The notes under the pieces were generated by a model, which did no database searches, was not told the DNA's origin, and saw nothing but the letters and a program-made list of their open reading frames with translations. Of a DNA stretch of 64,000 nt, positions 34,937-43,795 are shown in pieces; within the stretch, counting starts at the first letter, position 1, and every line of letters starts with the position of its first letter. Location of the stretch: positions 62,001 to 126,000 of the forward strand of contig CAMTUW010000015.1 of assembly GCA_947085035.1 (NCBI GenBank), read 5' to 3'. This DNA is from CAMTUW01 sp947085035 (lineage in GTDB: Bacteria; Actinomycetota; Coriobacteriia; Anaerosomatales; PHET01). The position numbers were made by a program, and so were the translations under genes.

Positions 34937-35479
34937 CTAGCGTTTGAACGGGAATCCGAATGCGCCAAGCAGCGCCTTGGCCTCATCATCGGTCTTCGCA
35001 GTGGTAACGAACGTGACATCCATGCCCCGCGTCCGGTCGACCTTGTCATAGTCGACCTCGGGGAAGATGAGCTGTTCGGTGACGCCCATCGAGTAGTTGC
35101 CGCGACCATCGAAGCTCGTGACGGGCAGTCCCCGGAAGTCACGAATGCGCGGAATCGCAGCACCCACGAGTCGATCGAAGAACTCCCACATCCTGTCGCC
35201 ACGCAAGGTGACCTTGGCTCCGATCGGCATGCCCTGGCGGATCTTGAAGCCCGCGATCGACTTCTTGGCGCGTGTCACCATGGGCTGCTGCCCGGTGATG
35301 ATCCGCAGATCCTGGACAGCTGCGTCCAACTGCTTGATATCCGTGACGGCAGCGCCTATGCCCATGTTGACGACGATCTTTTCAAGGCGCGGCACTTCGT
35401 TGACGTTGCCGTAGCTCAGCTGCTCTTTGAGCAGCGGCACGATCTCCGTCTGGTATCTGGTCTTCAGTCTTGGTGCCAT
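34937..35479 (-). CDS. rplE: 50S ribosomal protein L5
   Basis: 180-residue L5 of the central protuberance, bound to 5S rRNA and P-site tRNA. It starts MAPRLKTRYQTEIVPLLKEQ at the ATG 35477-35479; 50 open codons upstream overlap the rplX spacer and are not L5. Conserved segments are VPRLEKIVVNMGIG, TRAKKSIAGFKIRQGMPIGA and RGMDVTFVTTAKTDDEA. Confidence 0.96.
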   Translation of the reverse strand: MAPRLKTRYQTEIVPLLKEQLSYGNVNEVPRLEKIVVNMGIGAAVTDIKQLDAAVQDLRIITGQQPMVTRAKKSIAGFKIRQGMPIGAKVTLRGDRMWEFFDRLVGAAIPRIRDFRGLPVTSFDGRGNYSMGVTEQLIFPEVDYDKVDRTRGMDVTFVTTAKTDDEAKALLGAFGFPFKR

Positions 35480-35570
35480 CTTGTGTGTTTCCTCCGTGAT
35501 AGGGTTCTCAGTACAGGATTTCCGACCCTGCACCTCCTCGTGTTCGCGAGGAGCCGTATGTGCCTTTCGG

Positions 35571-35891
35571 CTACGTATCGATATCGTTGCCGCACTTCTT
35601 GCAGACGCGAATGCGCGTTCCATCTTCACGCTTGCGACCTATGCGAGTCGGCTGTGAACAACTGGGGCACAACAGCATCACGTTGCTGACGTGAATCGGT
35701 GCCTCGATCTCCAAGATGCCACCTTTGGCGTTCTGCTTCGTGGGTCGCGTGGCCTTCTTGATCATGTTGATGCGCTCAACCACTATGCGGTGCTTGTACG
35801 GAACGGTGGCGAGGACCTTGGCTTCCTTGCCCTTGTCCTTGCCCGCGATGACCCTGACCTTGTCTCCGGTCCGGATGCTCAACTTCGTCAT
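35571..35891 (-). CDS. rplX: 50S ribosomal protein L24 with zinc-ribbon cysteines
   Basis: 106-residue L24, an assembly initiator. The KOW motif is RTGDKVRVIAGKDKGKEAKV. The C-terminal part has two CxxC pairs (LLCPSCSQPTRIG and RVCKKCGND) that probably bind zinc, a feature of many but not all L24 proteins. It lies 14 bases after rplN and 91 bases before rplE. Confidence 0.95.
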   Translation of the reverse strand: MTKLSIRTGDKVRVIAGKDKGKEAKVLATVPYKHRIVVERINMIKKATRPTKQNAKGGILEIEAPIHVSNVMLLCPSCSQPTRIGRKREDGTRIRVCKKCGNDIDT

Positions 35892-35905
35892 GCCCTCATG
35901 CCTCC

Positions 35906-36274
35906 TTAGATCACCTCGGGCGCAAGCGACACGATCTTCATGTACTTCCGGTCACGAAGCTCACGTGCGACCGGACCGAAGATACGAGTACCGCGCGGAT
36001 TGCCCTGCAGATCGATTACCACGGCCGCATTGTCATCGAATCGGATGTAGCTGCCGTCCGGGCGCCGCACCTCTTTCCTGGTGCGCACAACGACCGCTCG
36101 AACGATTTCACCCTTCTTGACCGTACCATTGGGGACGGCCTCCTTCACAGTGCACACGATGACGTCGCCCACATGAGCGTATCGGCGCTTGGAGCCTCCG
36201 AGCACCTTGATGCACGCGACCTTCCTTGCACCTGAGTTGTCGGCGACTTTCAGCCGAGTCTCTGCCTGGATCAT
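35906..36274 (-). CDS. rplN: 50S ribosomal protein L14
   Basis: 122-residue L14, which forms intersubunit bridge B8. It starts MIQAETRLKVADNSGARKVA, with GGSKRRYAHVGDVIVCTVKE and GTRIFGPVARELRDRKYMKI. It is the first gene after rpsQ (76-base gap). Confidence 0.97.
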   Translation of the reverse strand: MIQAETRLKVADNSGARKVACIKVLGGSKRRYAHVGDVIVCTVKEAVPNGTVKKGEIVRAVVVRTRKEVRRPDGSYIRFDDNAAVVIDLQGNPRGTRIFGPVARELRDRKYMKIVSLAPEVI

Positions 36275-36350
36275 TGAACTTTCCTCCGTTACGTCCGGTC
36301 CGTGAGAGGTGCGTCATCGTGGTGGTGACGCACATACGCGGCCGAAGTGT

Positions 36351-36611
36351 CTACTTGGCCTTCTCGACGATCTCGACGAGTCGCCACCGCTTGAGTCGGG
36401 AGATGGGACGCGTCTCCATGATGATGACGGTGTCACCGACACCGGCGGTGTTCTCCTCGTCATGAGCATGAAGCTTGGTGCTCCGGGTGATCATCTTCTT
36501 GTACATCGGGTGCTTCTTGCGGGCCTCGATCTTGACCACGCAGGTCTTGTCCCCGGCCGTCGAGACGACGACACCCTGACGGACCTTGCGGCCGTTGCGC
36601 TCGGTAGTCAT
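36351..36611 (-). CDS. rpsQ: 30S ribosomal protein S17
   Basis: 86-residue S17, a primary 16S rRNA binder. I use the ATG at 36609-36611, seven bases after GGAGG; a GTG six codons upstream would overlap the ribosome-binding site. Conserved: RKVRQGVVVSTAGDKTCVV, HPMYKKMITRSTKLHAHDEE and PISRLKRWRLVEIVEKAK. Confidence 0.96.
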   Translation of the reverse strand: MTTERNGRKVRQGVVVSTAGDKTCVVKIEARKKHPMYKKMITRSTKLHAHDEENTAGVGDTVIIMETRPISRLKRWRLVEIVEKAK

Positions 36612-36629
36612 TCCTTCTCCTCCACTCAC

Positions 36630-36845
36630 CTACGACACCGCCGCGTCGCGCTGAGCAGCGATCTCGCGGGCACGCATCTCCGTGTGGAGACGCGCGATGT
36701 CTTTCTTGACCGCAGTGATGCGGCCGTGATTGTCGAGCTGACCGGTTGCGAGCTGGAATCTCAGGTTGAACAGCTCGGCCCGGGCGGCCTTCAGTTTGTC
36801 TGTGAGCTCAGTAGTCTCGAGCTCACGAATATCCGTCTTAGTCAT
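36630..36845 (-). CDS. rpmC: 50S ribosomal protein L29
   Basis: 71-residue helical-hairpin protein at the tunnel exit that helps dock trigger factor and SRP. It contains IRELETTELTDKLKAARAEL, LFNLRFQLATGQLDN and KKDIARLHTEMRAREI. It begins immediately after the rplP stop. Confidence 0.96.
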   Translation of the reverse strand: MTKTDIRELETTELTDKLKAARAELFNLRFQLATGQLDNHGRITAVKKDIARLHTEMRAREIAAQRDAAVS

Positions 36846-37271
36846 CTAAGCCTCCCCGCCGCTATCGGCACGGGTCACGAACTTGCACTTGATCGGAAGC
36901 TTGTGCGCAGCCAAGCGCATCGCCTCCTTGGCGACCTCTTCCGGTACGCCCGCGACTTCGAACATCACCCTACCGGGCTTGACCACGGCGACCCACTTCT
37001 CGGGGTTACCCTTACCGGAACCCATGCGGGTCTCGGCGGGCTTTTGCGTGATCGGCTTGTCCGGGAAGATATTGATCCACACCTTACCGCCACGCTTCAT
37101 GTAACGGGTCATGGCGACACGCGCCGCCTCTATCTGGCGGTTGGTGATCCATGCACCTTCCATCGCCTTGAGTCCGTACTCTCCGAAATGGACCTGGGTA
37201 CCGCCCTTGGCGCTTCCCTTCATGGAGCCGCGCTGGACCTTGCGATGCTTGACTCTCTTCGGTAACAGCAT
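36846..37271 (-). CDS. rplP: 50S ribosomal protein L16
   Basis: 141-residue L16 near the A and P tRNA elbows. It starts MLLPKRVKHRKVQRGSMKGS and contains WITNRQIEAARVAMTRYMKR and the loop TRMGSGKGNPEKWVAVVKPG. It is directly adjacent to rpsC and rpmC. Confidence 0.97.
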   Translation of the reverse strand: MLLPKRVKHRKVQRGSMKGSAKGGTQVHFGEYGLKAMEGAWITNRQIEAARVAMTRYMKRGGKVWINIFPDKPITQKPAETRMGSGKGNPEKWVAVVKPGRVMFEVAGVPEEVAKEAMRLAAHKLPIKCKFVTRADSGGEA

Positions 37272-37991
37272 CTAGCGCCTCCTATCCCGATTGTCACGGC
37301 CACCTTCGCGGCGGGGACGCTGTGGACGAGAGGTACCTTCGATCTGCGGACGAGGAGGATCTTGTCCCGGCAGGACCTCACCGTGATAGATCCAGACCTT
37401 CACGCCGATTGCGCCCATCGTGGTACGGGCGTCAGCCGTGCCGTAGTCGATCTTCGCGCGCAGGGTGTGCAGCGGAACGCGACCTTCGCGATACCACTCC
37501 CGACGTCCCATCTCGGCACCGCCGAGACGGCCGGAACACTGGATACGGATACCCAGGGCACCGCTCTTCATCGACGAGGCCACCGCCTTGCGCATGGCAC
37601 GGCGGAACGCGACGCGACCCTCGAGCTGCTCAGCGACCGACTGGGCCACCAACACTGCATCGAGTTCGGGGCGCTTGATCTCGATGATGTCAACTTGCAC
37701 AGGACCACCGCTGAGCTTTTCAAGCTCCTTGCGCAAGACGTCGACCTCGGCGCCCTTCTTGCCGATGACGATACCCGGGCGAGCGGTCCACAGCTCGACC
37801 TTCGTACGGTCACCCTTTCGCTCGATCTCGATGCGTGACAGCGCGGCGCGCCGAAGACGCTTGTCGAGGTATCGACGAATCTCAATGTCATTCGCGAGCG
37901 TCTTGGCGTAGTCCTTATCGGCATACCAGCGTGAACGCCAGTTCTCCACGATGCCAAGACGCAGGCTTATCGGATAAACCTTCTGTCCCAT
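37272..37991 (-). CDS. rpsC: 30S ribosomal protein S3
   Basis: 239-residue S3 at the mRNA entry channel. It has MGQKVYPISLRLGIVENWRS, the KH domain with ARPGIVIGKKGAEVDVLRKE and the C-terminal GRLGGAEMGRREWYREGRVP. The tail past residue 215 is unusually arginine-rich (RPQRPRREGGRDNRDRRR), a common actinobacterial extension. Confidence 0.97.
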   Translation of the reverse strand: MGQKVYPISLRLGIVENWRSRWYADKDYAKTLANDIEIRRYLDKRLRRAALSRIEIERKGDRTKVELWTARPGIVIGKKGAEVDVLRKELEKLSGGPVQVDIIEIKRPELDAVLVAQSVAEQLEGRVAFRRAMRKAVASSMKSGALGIRIQCSGRLGGAEMGRREWYREGRVPLHTLRAKIDYGTADARTTMGAIGVKVWIYHGEVLPGQDPPRPQIEGTSRPQRPRREGGRDNRDRRR

Positions 37992-37998
37992 GCGGCTG

Positions 37999-38340
37999 CT
38001 ACGCCCCCTCTCGCTGCTTGACGACCACAGTGATGTGGCTCGTACGCTTGTTGATCCGAAACGCGCGCCCCATGGCTCGCGGCTGGATGCGCTTCAGAGT
38101 CGGCCCCTGGTCGACGAAGGTGGCACCCACGACAAGGTCGTCGGCCTTCACCTTCAGATTGCGCTCGGCGTTAGCCACCGCGCTGTTGAGTGTCTTCTCG
38201 ACGATCTCAGATGCGGCGCGCGGCGAGAAACGCAGGATCGTGCGCGCCTCTCCAACAGACTTGCCGCGGATGAGGTCGACGACCAGCCGCGCTTTACGCG
38301 GGCTGACACGCTGGAAACGTGCGACTGCCTTGGCTTCCAT
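37999..38340 (-). CDS. rplV: 50S ribosomal protein L22
   Basis: 113-residue L22 lining the exit tunnel. It contains RFQRVSPRKARLVVDLIRGK and LVVGATFVDQGPTLKRIQPR, the tunnel beta-hairpin AMGRAFRINKRTSHITVVV. No insertion or deletion in the hairpin is apparent. It overlaps nothing and lies between rpsS and rpsC. Confidence 0.97.
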   Translation of the reverse strand: MEAKAVARFQRVSPRKARLVVDLIRGKSVGEARTILRFSPRAASEIVEKTLNSAVANAERNLKVKADDLVVGATFVDQGPTLKRIQPRAMGRAFRINKRTSHITVVVKQREGA

Positions 38341-38343
38341 CGC

Positions 38344-38622
38344 TTACCTCTTGCCCTTCTTCTTGTCGGCGGCGTGACCCTTGAACGTCCGGGTCGGCGA
38401 GAACTCGCCGAGCTTGTGGCCGACCATTGACTCGGTGACATAGACGGGAACGTGCTTGCGTCCGTCGTGTACCGCGATCGTATGACCGACCATCTCCGGG
38501 AAGATGGTCGACGAACGCGACCACGTCTTGATAACCCTCTTTTCGCCCGTCTCGTTCATCGCATGGATGCGCTCGAGGAGACGGGGCTGAACGAACGGCC
38601 CTTTCTTGAGGCTGCGGCTCAT
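38344..38622 (-). CDS. rpsS: 30S ribosomal protein S19
   Basis: 92-residue S19 of the head. It starts MSRSLKKGPFVQPRLLERIH and has WSRSSTIFPEMVGHTIAVHD and VGHKLGEFSPTRTFKGH. It follows rplB by 18 bases. Confidence 0.97.
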   Translation of the reverse strand: MSRSLKKGPFVQPRLLERIHAMNETGEKRVIKTWSRSSTIFPEMVGHTIAVHDGRKHVPVYVTESMVGHKLGEFSPTRTFKGHAADKKKGKR

Positions 38623-38640
38623 CTTGCTTGACTCCTCTCG

Positions 38641-39471
38641 CTACTTCTTGCGTCGACGGATGATCAGACGACTGGACAGCTTCTTCTTGCTGCGGGTGCG
38701 GTGGCCCTTCGTAGGCACGCCCCACGGGGTGACGGGGTGGCGACCTGCGGACTTGTTCTTGCCCTCGCCACCTCCATGCGGGTGATCGACGGGGTTCATG
38801 GCCGTACCGCGGACCGTCGGGCGCTTGCCCAGGTGACGATTGCGACCTGCCTTGCCGATATTGATGTTGTTGTGGTCGGAGTTGCCGACCTCTCCCACGG
38901 TTGCACGGCAGGTGACAAGTACCCGACGCATCTCGGAGCTCGGCATACGCAGAATCGCGTAGCCGCCCTCTTTGCCCATGAGCTGGATGGAGGTGCCGGC
39001 AGAACGGGCGAGCGCGGCTCCCTTACCAGGCTGGAGCTCGACCGCGTGAACAACGGTACCGACCGGAATATCGGACAGCGGAAGGGCGTTGCCCGGACGG
39101 ATGTCGGCTCCGGGACCGCTCATGATCGCATTGCCTACCATGAGCCCCTTCGGCGCGATGATGTAGCGCTTCTCGCCGTCAGCGTAGTGCAGAAGCGCGA
39201 TACGGGCGGAGCGGTTGGGGTCGTACTCGATCGAGAAGACCTTGGCCGGAACGCCGTCCTTCTTGCGCTTGAAATCGATGATGCGGTACTGACGCTTATG
39301 ACCGCCACCCTTGTGACGAGTCGTAATGCGTCCGTTGTTGTTGCGACCGCCCTTCTTGAAGAGGGGCTCGAGCAACGACTTCTCCGGTTCGGAACGCGTG
39401 ATCTCCGCGAAATCCGATACCGACATGAACCGGCGACCCGGTGAAGTCGGTTTGTACTTCTTCAGTCCCAT
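38641..39471 (-). CDS. rplB: 50S ribosomal protein L2
   Basis: 276-residue L2, needed for subunit joining and the peptidyl-transferase centre. The ATG at 39469-39471 (MGLKKYKPTSPGRRFMSVSD) is five bases after AGGAG; a GTG two codons upstream is less likely. Conserved: GRITTRHKGGGHKRQYRIID and MNPVDHPHGGGEGKNKSAGR with the peptidyl-transferase histidine. It follows rplW after 133 bases that hold a GAGTCGA/TCGACTC hairpin. Confidence 0.96.
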   Translation of the reverse strand: MGLKKYKPTSPGRRFMSVSDFAEITRSEPEKSLLEPLFKKGGRNNNGRITTRHKGGGHKRQYRIIDFKRKKDGVPAKVFSIEYDPNRSARIALLHYADGEKRYIIAPKGLMVGNAIMSGPGADIRPGNALPLSDIPVGTVVHAVELQPGKGAALARSAGTSIQLMGKEGGYAILRMPSSEMRRVLVTCRATVGEVGNSDHNNINIGKAGRNRHLGKRPTVRGTAMNPVDHPHGGGEGKNKSAGRHPVTPWGVPTKGHRTRSKKKLSSRLIIRRRKK

Positions 39472-39580
39472 TTCCACTCCTTCCGTCCGATTGCCGACGC
39501 CGTCTGGGACGAACGCGACATCGACTCCGGACTACCACGGTGCCGGGCGGCTCCATTTGCAGCCGAACGAACACCCTCTC

Positions 39581-39599
39581 GAGTCGAACCAGTCGACTC
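39581..39599 (-). repeat. Hairpin in the rplW-rplB spacer
   Basis: GAGTCGA-N5-TCGACTC, a seven-pair perfect stem, lies just past the rplW stop. The rest of the 133-base spacer shows no promoter. Role unknown; an mRNA-processing or protein-binding site is possible. Confidence 0.4.
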
Positions 39600-39604
39600 T
39601 CTAC

Positions 39605-39892
39605 CTATGCGTTCGGGAACATATCGATCTTGTCGCCAGCTTTCAAAGTGACGACGGCCTTCTTCCAGTTGCGGGTCTTACCTTTCGCCTGACGCACGCG
39701 GCGCGGCTTGCCGGTCACGTTCATCGTGTTGACGTCTGTGACGGTGACACCAAAGATATCTGAGATAGCCTGGCCGATCTGGGTCTTGTTCGAGGTCTTG
39801 GCGACCTCGAAGGTGTAGCGGTTCATCTCAATCATCTCGTAACTCTTCTCGGAGATGACGGGACGCAAGATGACATTGCGCGGATCATACAT
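39605..39892 (-). CDS. rplW: 50S ribosomal protein L23
   Basis: 95-residue L23 at the tunnel exit, docking site for trigger factor and SRP. It has RNVILRPVISEKSYEMIEMN, YTFEVAKTSNKTQIGQAIS and VTDVNTMNVTGKPRRVRQAK. The start overlaps the rplD stop by one base (TAATG), so the pair is coupled. Confidence 0.97.
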   Translation of the reverse strand: MYDPRNVILRPVISEKSYEMIEMNRYTFEVAKTSNKTQIGQAISDIFGVTVTDVNTMNVTGKPRRVRQAKGKTRNWKKAVVTLKAGDKIDMFPNA

Positions 39893-40515
39893 TAGGACAG
39901 CACCCCCTCGAGCCAGCTCAGGGCCGGCTTGGTGAACAGCACGGCGGTATTGTCGATGAGGTCATACGTGTTCGCCTCCGAGGCGGTGATGATACGCACC
40001 TTCGGAATATTGCGAAACGAGAGCAAGGCGTTGATATCGTCATTGGCCACCACGATGGTGACGCGCCCAGAGATCGCGAGCGAACTCAAGGCAGCGACAG
40101 CCGCCTTGGTCGACGGCTTCTCGAAGTTGAATCCGTCAACGACGAACATCACTTCGTCAGCGAATTTCGCCGAGAGTGCGGAACGCATGGCGAGCTTCAC
40201 GACCTTGTTCGGGACTTTGAAGGCGTAGCTACGGGGATGCGGACCGAAGACCACGCCACCACCCACCCACTGGGGGGCACGGATCGTGCCCTGACGAGCG
40301 CGACCGGTGCCTTTCTGCCGCCACGGTTTCTTGCCGCCGCCGCGAACCTGACCGCGAGTCTTGGTGTCGTGGGTGCCCGAGCGACGCGCGGCCATCTGGC
40401 TGCGCACCACCTGGTGAAGTACGAATGTGTTCGGCTCGATGCCGAAGACGCCGTCAGACAGATCGGCTGTGCCGACCTTCTTGCCCTTCGCGTCCTTTAT
40501 CTCGATGGTTGCCAT
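39892..40515 (-). CDS. rplD: 50S ribosomal protein L4
   Basis: 207-residue L4, with a loop reaching the exit tunnel (GGGKKPWRQKGTGRARQGTI, about residues 58-77) where macrolide-resistance mutations occur; the loop reads as normal here. The C-terminal part has VRIITASEANTYDLIDNTAV. In many bacteria L4 represses the S10 operon. Confidence 0.97.
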   Translation of the reverse strand: MATIEIKDAKGKKVGTADLSDGVFGIEPNTFVLHQVVRSQMAARRSGTHDTKTRGQVRGGGKKPWRQKGTGRARQGTIRAPQWVGGGVVFGPHPRSYAFKVPNKVVKLAMRSALSAKFADEVMFVVDGFNFEKPSTKAAVAALSSLAISGRVTIVVANDDINALLSFRNIPKVRIITASEANTYDLIDNTAVLFTKPALSWLEGVLS

Positions 40516-40549
40516 CTCTTAAGTCTCCTCGTGTCTCCGGTGCCGGGCG

Positions 40550-41173
40550 CTAACGAGCCGTACGCACGGTCAGTAGCGCGCCCTTGGCGCCGGGGACGGC
40601 GCCCTTGACTATCAGCAGATTCTGTTCAGCGTCGATACGAATGACGTCGAGGTTCTTCACGGTGACTGTCTCCGAACCCATGTGGCCGGGAAGCTTCTTG
40701 CCACGAAACACCTTGGCTGGCGTGGCGCACTGTCCGATGGAGCCGGGTGCACGGTGAAGATGCGAACCGTGACCGCCGGGGCCACCCTTGAAGTTGTGAC
40801 GCTTCATGACGCCAGCGAAACCCTTACCCTTGCTCACTCCGGAGACATTCACAGACTTCGCGTCTGCGAACTGATCGACCGTGATCATGTCGCCGCTCTT
40901 GATTGAAAGTGTATCGTCCATGCGCACCTCGGTGAGGTGACGCCTTGGTTCGACACCGGCCTTCTCGAAGTGTCCCATCATCGGCTTGTTGACCTTGCGC
41001 TCGGCGATGTCACCAAACCCGATCTGGACGGCCGAGTAGCCGTCTGTCTTTGCAGTCTTCACCTGCGTCACGACGCAGGGGCCAGCTTCGATGACGGTGA
41101 CAGGAATGAGCTTGTCGTCCTCACTCCAGACCTGCGTCATCCCCAGCTTGCGGCCGAGAATCGTCGTTGCCAT
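40550..41173 (-). CDS. rplC: 50S ribosomal protein L3
   Basis: 207-residue L3, reaching the peptidyl-transferase centre. It starts MATTILGRKLGMTQVWSEDD at the ATG 41171-41173; 33 upstream codons in the spacer are not L3. Conserved: GVSKGKGFAGVMKRHNFKGG and SIGQCATPAKVFRGKKLPGH, with the glutamine of the PrmB methylation motif. It is separated from rpsJ by a structured 120-base spacer. Confidence 0.96.
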   Translation of the reverse strand: MATTILGRKLGMTQVWSEDDKLIPVTVIEAGPCVVTQVKTAKTDGYSAVQIGFGDIAERKVNKPMMGHFEKAGVEPRRHLTEVRMDDTLSIKSGDMITVDQFADAKSVNVSGVSKGKGFAGVMKRHNFKGGPGGHGSHLHRAPGSIGQCATPAKVFRGKKLPGHMGSETVTVKNLDVIRIDAEQNLLIVKGAVPGAKGALLTVRTAR

Positions 41174-41200
41174 GCTTCCATCCTCACTTCGGGCGGTCAT

Positions 41201-41233
41201 GGGACTCGTTCGGCACCCTCGTGGTGCCGTCCC
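41201..41233 (-). promoter_or_regulatory. Nested hairpin in the rpsJ-rplC leader
   Basis: On the minus strand GGGAC-GGCACC-ACGAG-GGTGCC-GAACGA-GTCCC folds as an inner six-pair and an outer five-pair stem, 28 bases before rplC. Given the coupling of S10-operon expression to r-protein binding in other bacteria, a regulatory role is possible but not shown. Confidence 0.45.
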
Positions 41234-41293
41234 CAGCGGACCGCTGTTCAACGCGTCACTGCGCTTGCGCACAGAACCGCGATAGTACCAGAA

Positions 41294-41602
41294 CTAAAGC
41301 TTGATCTCGATGTCGACTCCGGCGGGAAGATCAAGTCGCATGAGCGAGTCGACCGTCTTGGGAGTGGGCTCGAGAATATCGATGAGGCGCTTGTGCGTCT
41401 TCATCTCAAAATGCTCACGGCTGTCCTTGTTCACGTGCGGTGAGCGAATCACGCAATAGAGATTGCGCTCGGTCGGAAGCGGGATGGGGCCCGAAACCTT
41501 TGCGCCCGTCTTCTGAGCAGTGTCCACGATGAGTTTCGTCGACTGATCGACGATCTCGTGGTCGTAGCCCTTGAGGCGGATTCTGATCTTCTGGTTCGCC
41601 AA
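41294..41602 (-). CDS. rpsJ: 30S ribosomal protein S10
   Basis: 102-residue S10, also a Nus-complex partner in antitermination. The TTG at 41600-41602 follows GGAGGG by seven bases and gives the normal start MANQKIRIRLKGYDHEIVDQ at the standard length; ATGs upstream lie in a non-homologous extension. Conserved: GPIPLPTERNLYCVIRSPHV and HFEMKTHKRLIDI. It follows fusA directly (63 bases); tuf is not between them. Confidence 0.95.
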   Translation of the reverse strand: MANQKIRIRLKGYDHEIVDQSTKLIVDTAQKTGAKVSGPIPLPTERNLYCVIRSPHVNKDSREHFEMKTHKRLIDILEPTPKTVDSLMRLDLPAGVDIEIKL

Positions 41603-41665
41603 CTCTCTACCCTCCGTTGATCCGGTGCCCCGTTGCATTCGAGGCGTCCGGCTGGATACCGGTAT

Positions 41666-43753
41666 TTACGCGTTGCCGCCGACTTTGCTGATGATCTCGT
41701 CGGCAACGGATTTCGGAACCTGCTCGTACGCCTTGAACTGCATCGAATAAACCGCGCGGCCCTGTGTCTTGCTCCGCAGATCGGTCGAATAACCGAACAT
41801 CTCCGACAACGGCACCTTCGCGCGAACCACGTGCGCGTTGCCACGCGGCTCCATGTTGTCGATATGGCCACGGCGACGATTCAAGTCGCCGATGACGTCA
41901 CCCATGAAGTCTTCCGGCGTGACGACCTCCACGTCCATCATCGGTTCGAGGATGACCGCGCCGGCTTTGCGCAGTCCTTCCTTGATCGCCATCGAGCCGG
42001 CGATCTTGAAAGCCATCTCGGACGAGTCGACTTCGTGATACGAGCCGTCGACAAGTTCAACTTTCACGTCGACGACGGGATAACCCGCGAGGACTCCGGA
42101 GCTGATCGCTTCCTGGATACCCTTGTCAACAGACGGAATGTACTCTTTGGGAATCGATCCGCCAACGACCTTGCTGACGAACAGGTAACCGTCACCCGGC
42201 TGTTGGGGCATGACGTTGATGACCACGTGACCGTACTGGCCTCGCCCACCGGTCTGGCGCGAGAACTTCATGTCGACACCCATGGCCGGCTTCGATGCGG
42301 TCTCGCGGTAGGCCACCTGCGGCTTGCCCACGTTGGCCTCGACTTTGAACTCTCGCAAAAGGCGATCGACGATGACTTCCAGATGCAACTCGCCCATGCC
42401 GGCGATGATCGTCTGACCGGTCTCGGGGTCTGTGCGGACGCGGAAGGTCGGATCCTCCTCGGCCAGCTTGGCCAGTCCGGCACCGAGCTTGTCCTGCTCC
42501 GCCTTCGTCTTCGGTTCAATTGCGATATCAATGACCGGGTCCGGAAAGACCATGGACTCGAGAATCACCGGAGCGTCTTCGGTGCAAAGGGTGTCGCCGG
42601 TGGTCGTGTTCTTCAAGCCGACCGCAGCGACGATGTCTCCGGCGGAAACGCCTTCGACGTCTTCGCGATGATTCGCGTGCATCTGAAGGATGCGACCGAT
42701 TCGCTCCTTCGAGCCCTTGGTGCTGTTGAGTACGTAGGATCCTGAGTCAAGCGATCCGGAGTAGACGCGGAAGTAGGTCAACTTGCCCACATAGGGGTCG
42801 GTCATGACCTTGAATGCGAGAGCGGCGAAGGGGGCCTTCGGATCAGCGGGGCGCTCGACCTCTAGATCGGTCTTGACGTCGATACCCTTGATCGCCTCGA
42901 TATCGAGCGGAGAAGGCAGATAGTCGAGGACCGCATCAAGAAGCGGCTGCACGCCCTTGTTCTTGAAAGACGCGCCACACACGACCGGGGTGATCATATT
43001 GGCGATACATGCCTTTCGAAGCGCAGCCTTGAGCTCGTCAGCGGTGAACTCCTCATCTTCAAGGAACCTCATCATGAGCTCGTCGTCTTGCTCCGCCGCC
43101 GCCTCGATCATCTCGTGACGATACATCTCCGCGTCGTCAGCGAGTTCGGCCGGAATCTCGCCAGGGGTTGGATTGATGCCCTTATCGTCCTCGTTGAAGA
43201 ACGTTGCAGTCATCTCAATCAGGTCGATGATGCCGCTGAACTGGTCCTCGGCACCGATCGGGATCTGAATGGGCACAGGGCGAGCGCCGAGGCGATCGCG
43301 CATCATCTGGATGACGTTGTAGAAATCCGCACCAGAACGATCCATCTTGTTGATGTAGGCGATCCGGGGGACACCATAGGTATCCGCCTGACGCCACACG
43401 GTCTCGGACTGTGGCTCTACTCCACCGACGGCACAGAACACCGCGCATGCGCCGTCAAGCACGCGAAGCGACCGCTCGACCTCGACCGTGAAGTCGACGT
43501 GTCCGGGCGTATCGATGATCTGGATGCGATGGTCTTTCCAAAACGACGTGGTGGCCGCGGAGGTGATGGTGATCCCACGCTCCTGCTCCTGGATCATCCA
43601 GTCCATCGTCGCGGCACCGTCGTGAACCTCGCCGATCTTATGCGTCTTTCCCGTATAGAACAGGATGCGCTCGGTAGTCGTCGTCTTACCGGCATCGATG
43701 TGAGCCATGATGCCGATGTTGCGCGTCTTGTCGAGCGGATAGCTCTTCGCCAT
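41666..43753 (-). CDS. fusA: Elongation factor G
   Basis: 695-residue GTPase catalysing translocation. G1 is GIMAHIDAGKTTTTERIL, G3 DTPGHVDFTVEVERSLRVLD and G4 NKMDRSGAD. Domain IV has GRGQYGHVVINVMPQQPGDGY. Length and motifs are normal, with no change at the sites usually linked to fusidic-acid resistance that I can judge. It follows rpsG by 42 bases in the str operon. Confidence 0.97.
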   Translation of the reverse strand: MAKSYPLDKTRNIGIMAHIDAGKTTTTERILFYTGKTHKIGEVHDGAATMDWMIQEQERGITITSAATTSFWKDHRIQIIDTPGHVDFTVEVERSLRVLDGACAVFCAVGGVEPQSETVWRQADTYGVPRIAYINKMDRSGADFYNVIQMMRDRLGARPVPIQIPIGAEDQFSGIIDLIEMTATFFNEDDKGINPTPGEIPAELADDAEMYRHEMIEAAAEQDDELMMRFLEDEEFTADELKAALRKACIANMITPVVCGASFKNKGVQPLLDAVLDYLPSPLDIEAIKGIDVKTDLEVERPADPKAPFAALAFKVMTDPYVGKLTYFRVYSGSLDSGSYVLNSTKGSKERIGRILQMHANHREDVEGVSAGDIVAAVGLKNTTTGDTLCTEDAPVILESMVFPDPVIDIAIEPKTKAEQDKLGAGLAKLAEEDPTFRVRTDPETGQTIIAGMGELHLEVIVDRLLREFKVEANVGKPQVAYRETASKPAMGVDMKFSRQTGGRGQYGHVVINVMPQQPGDGYLFVSKVVGGSIPKEYIPSVDKGIQEAISSGVLAGYPVVDVKVELVDGSYHEVDSSEMAFKIAGSMAIKEGLRKAGAVILEPMMDVEVVTPEDFMGDVIGDLNRRRGHIDNMEPRGNAHVVRAKVPLSEMFGYSTDLRSKTQGRAVYSMQFKAYEQVPKSVADEIISKVGGNA

Positions 43754-43795
43754 GTGGGTATTGACCTCTGTCGTCTCGTCAGGGAACCGGATTGA

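Noticed and set aside
41174..41293. Promoter before rplC (TTGAAC)
   Set aside because: A -35-like hexamer is present but no acceptable -10 lies 16-19 bases away. The rpsJ-rplC unit is probably continuous.
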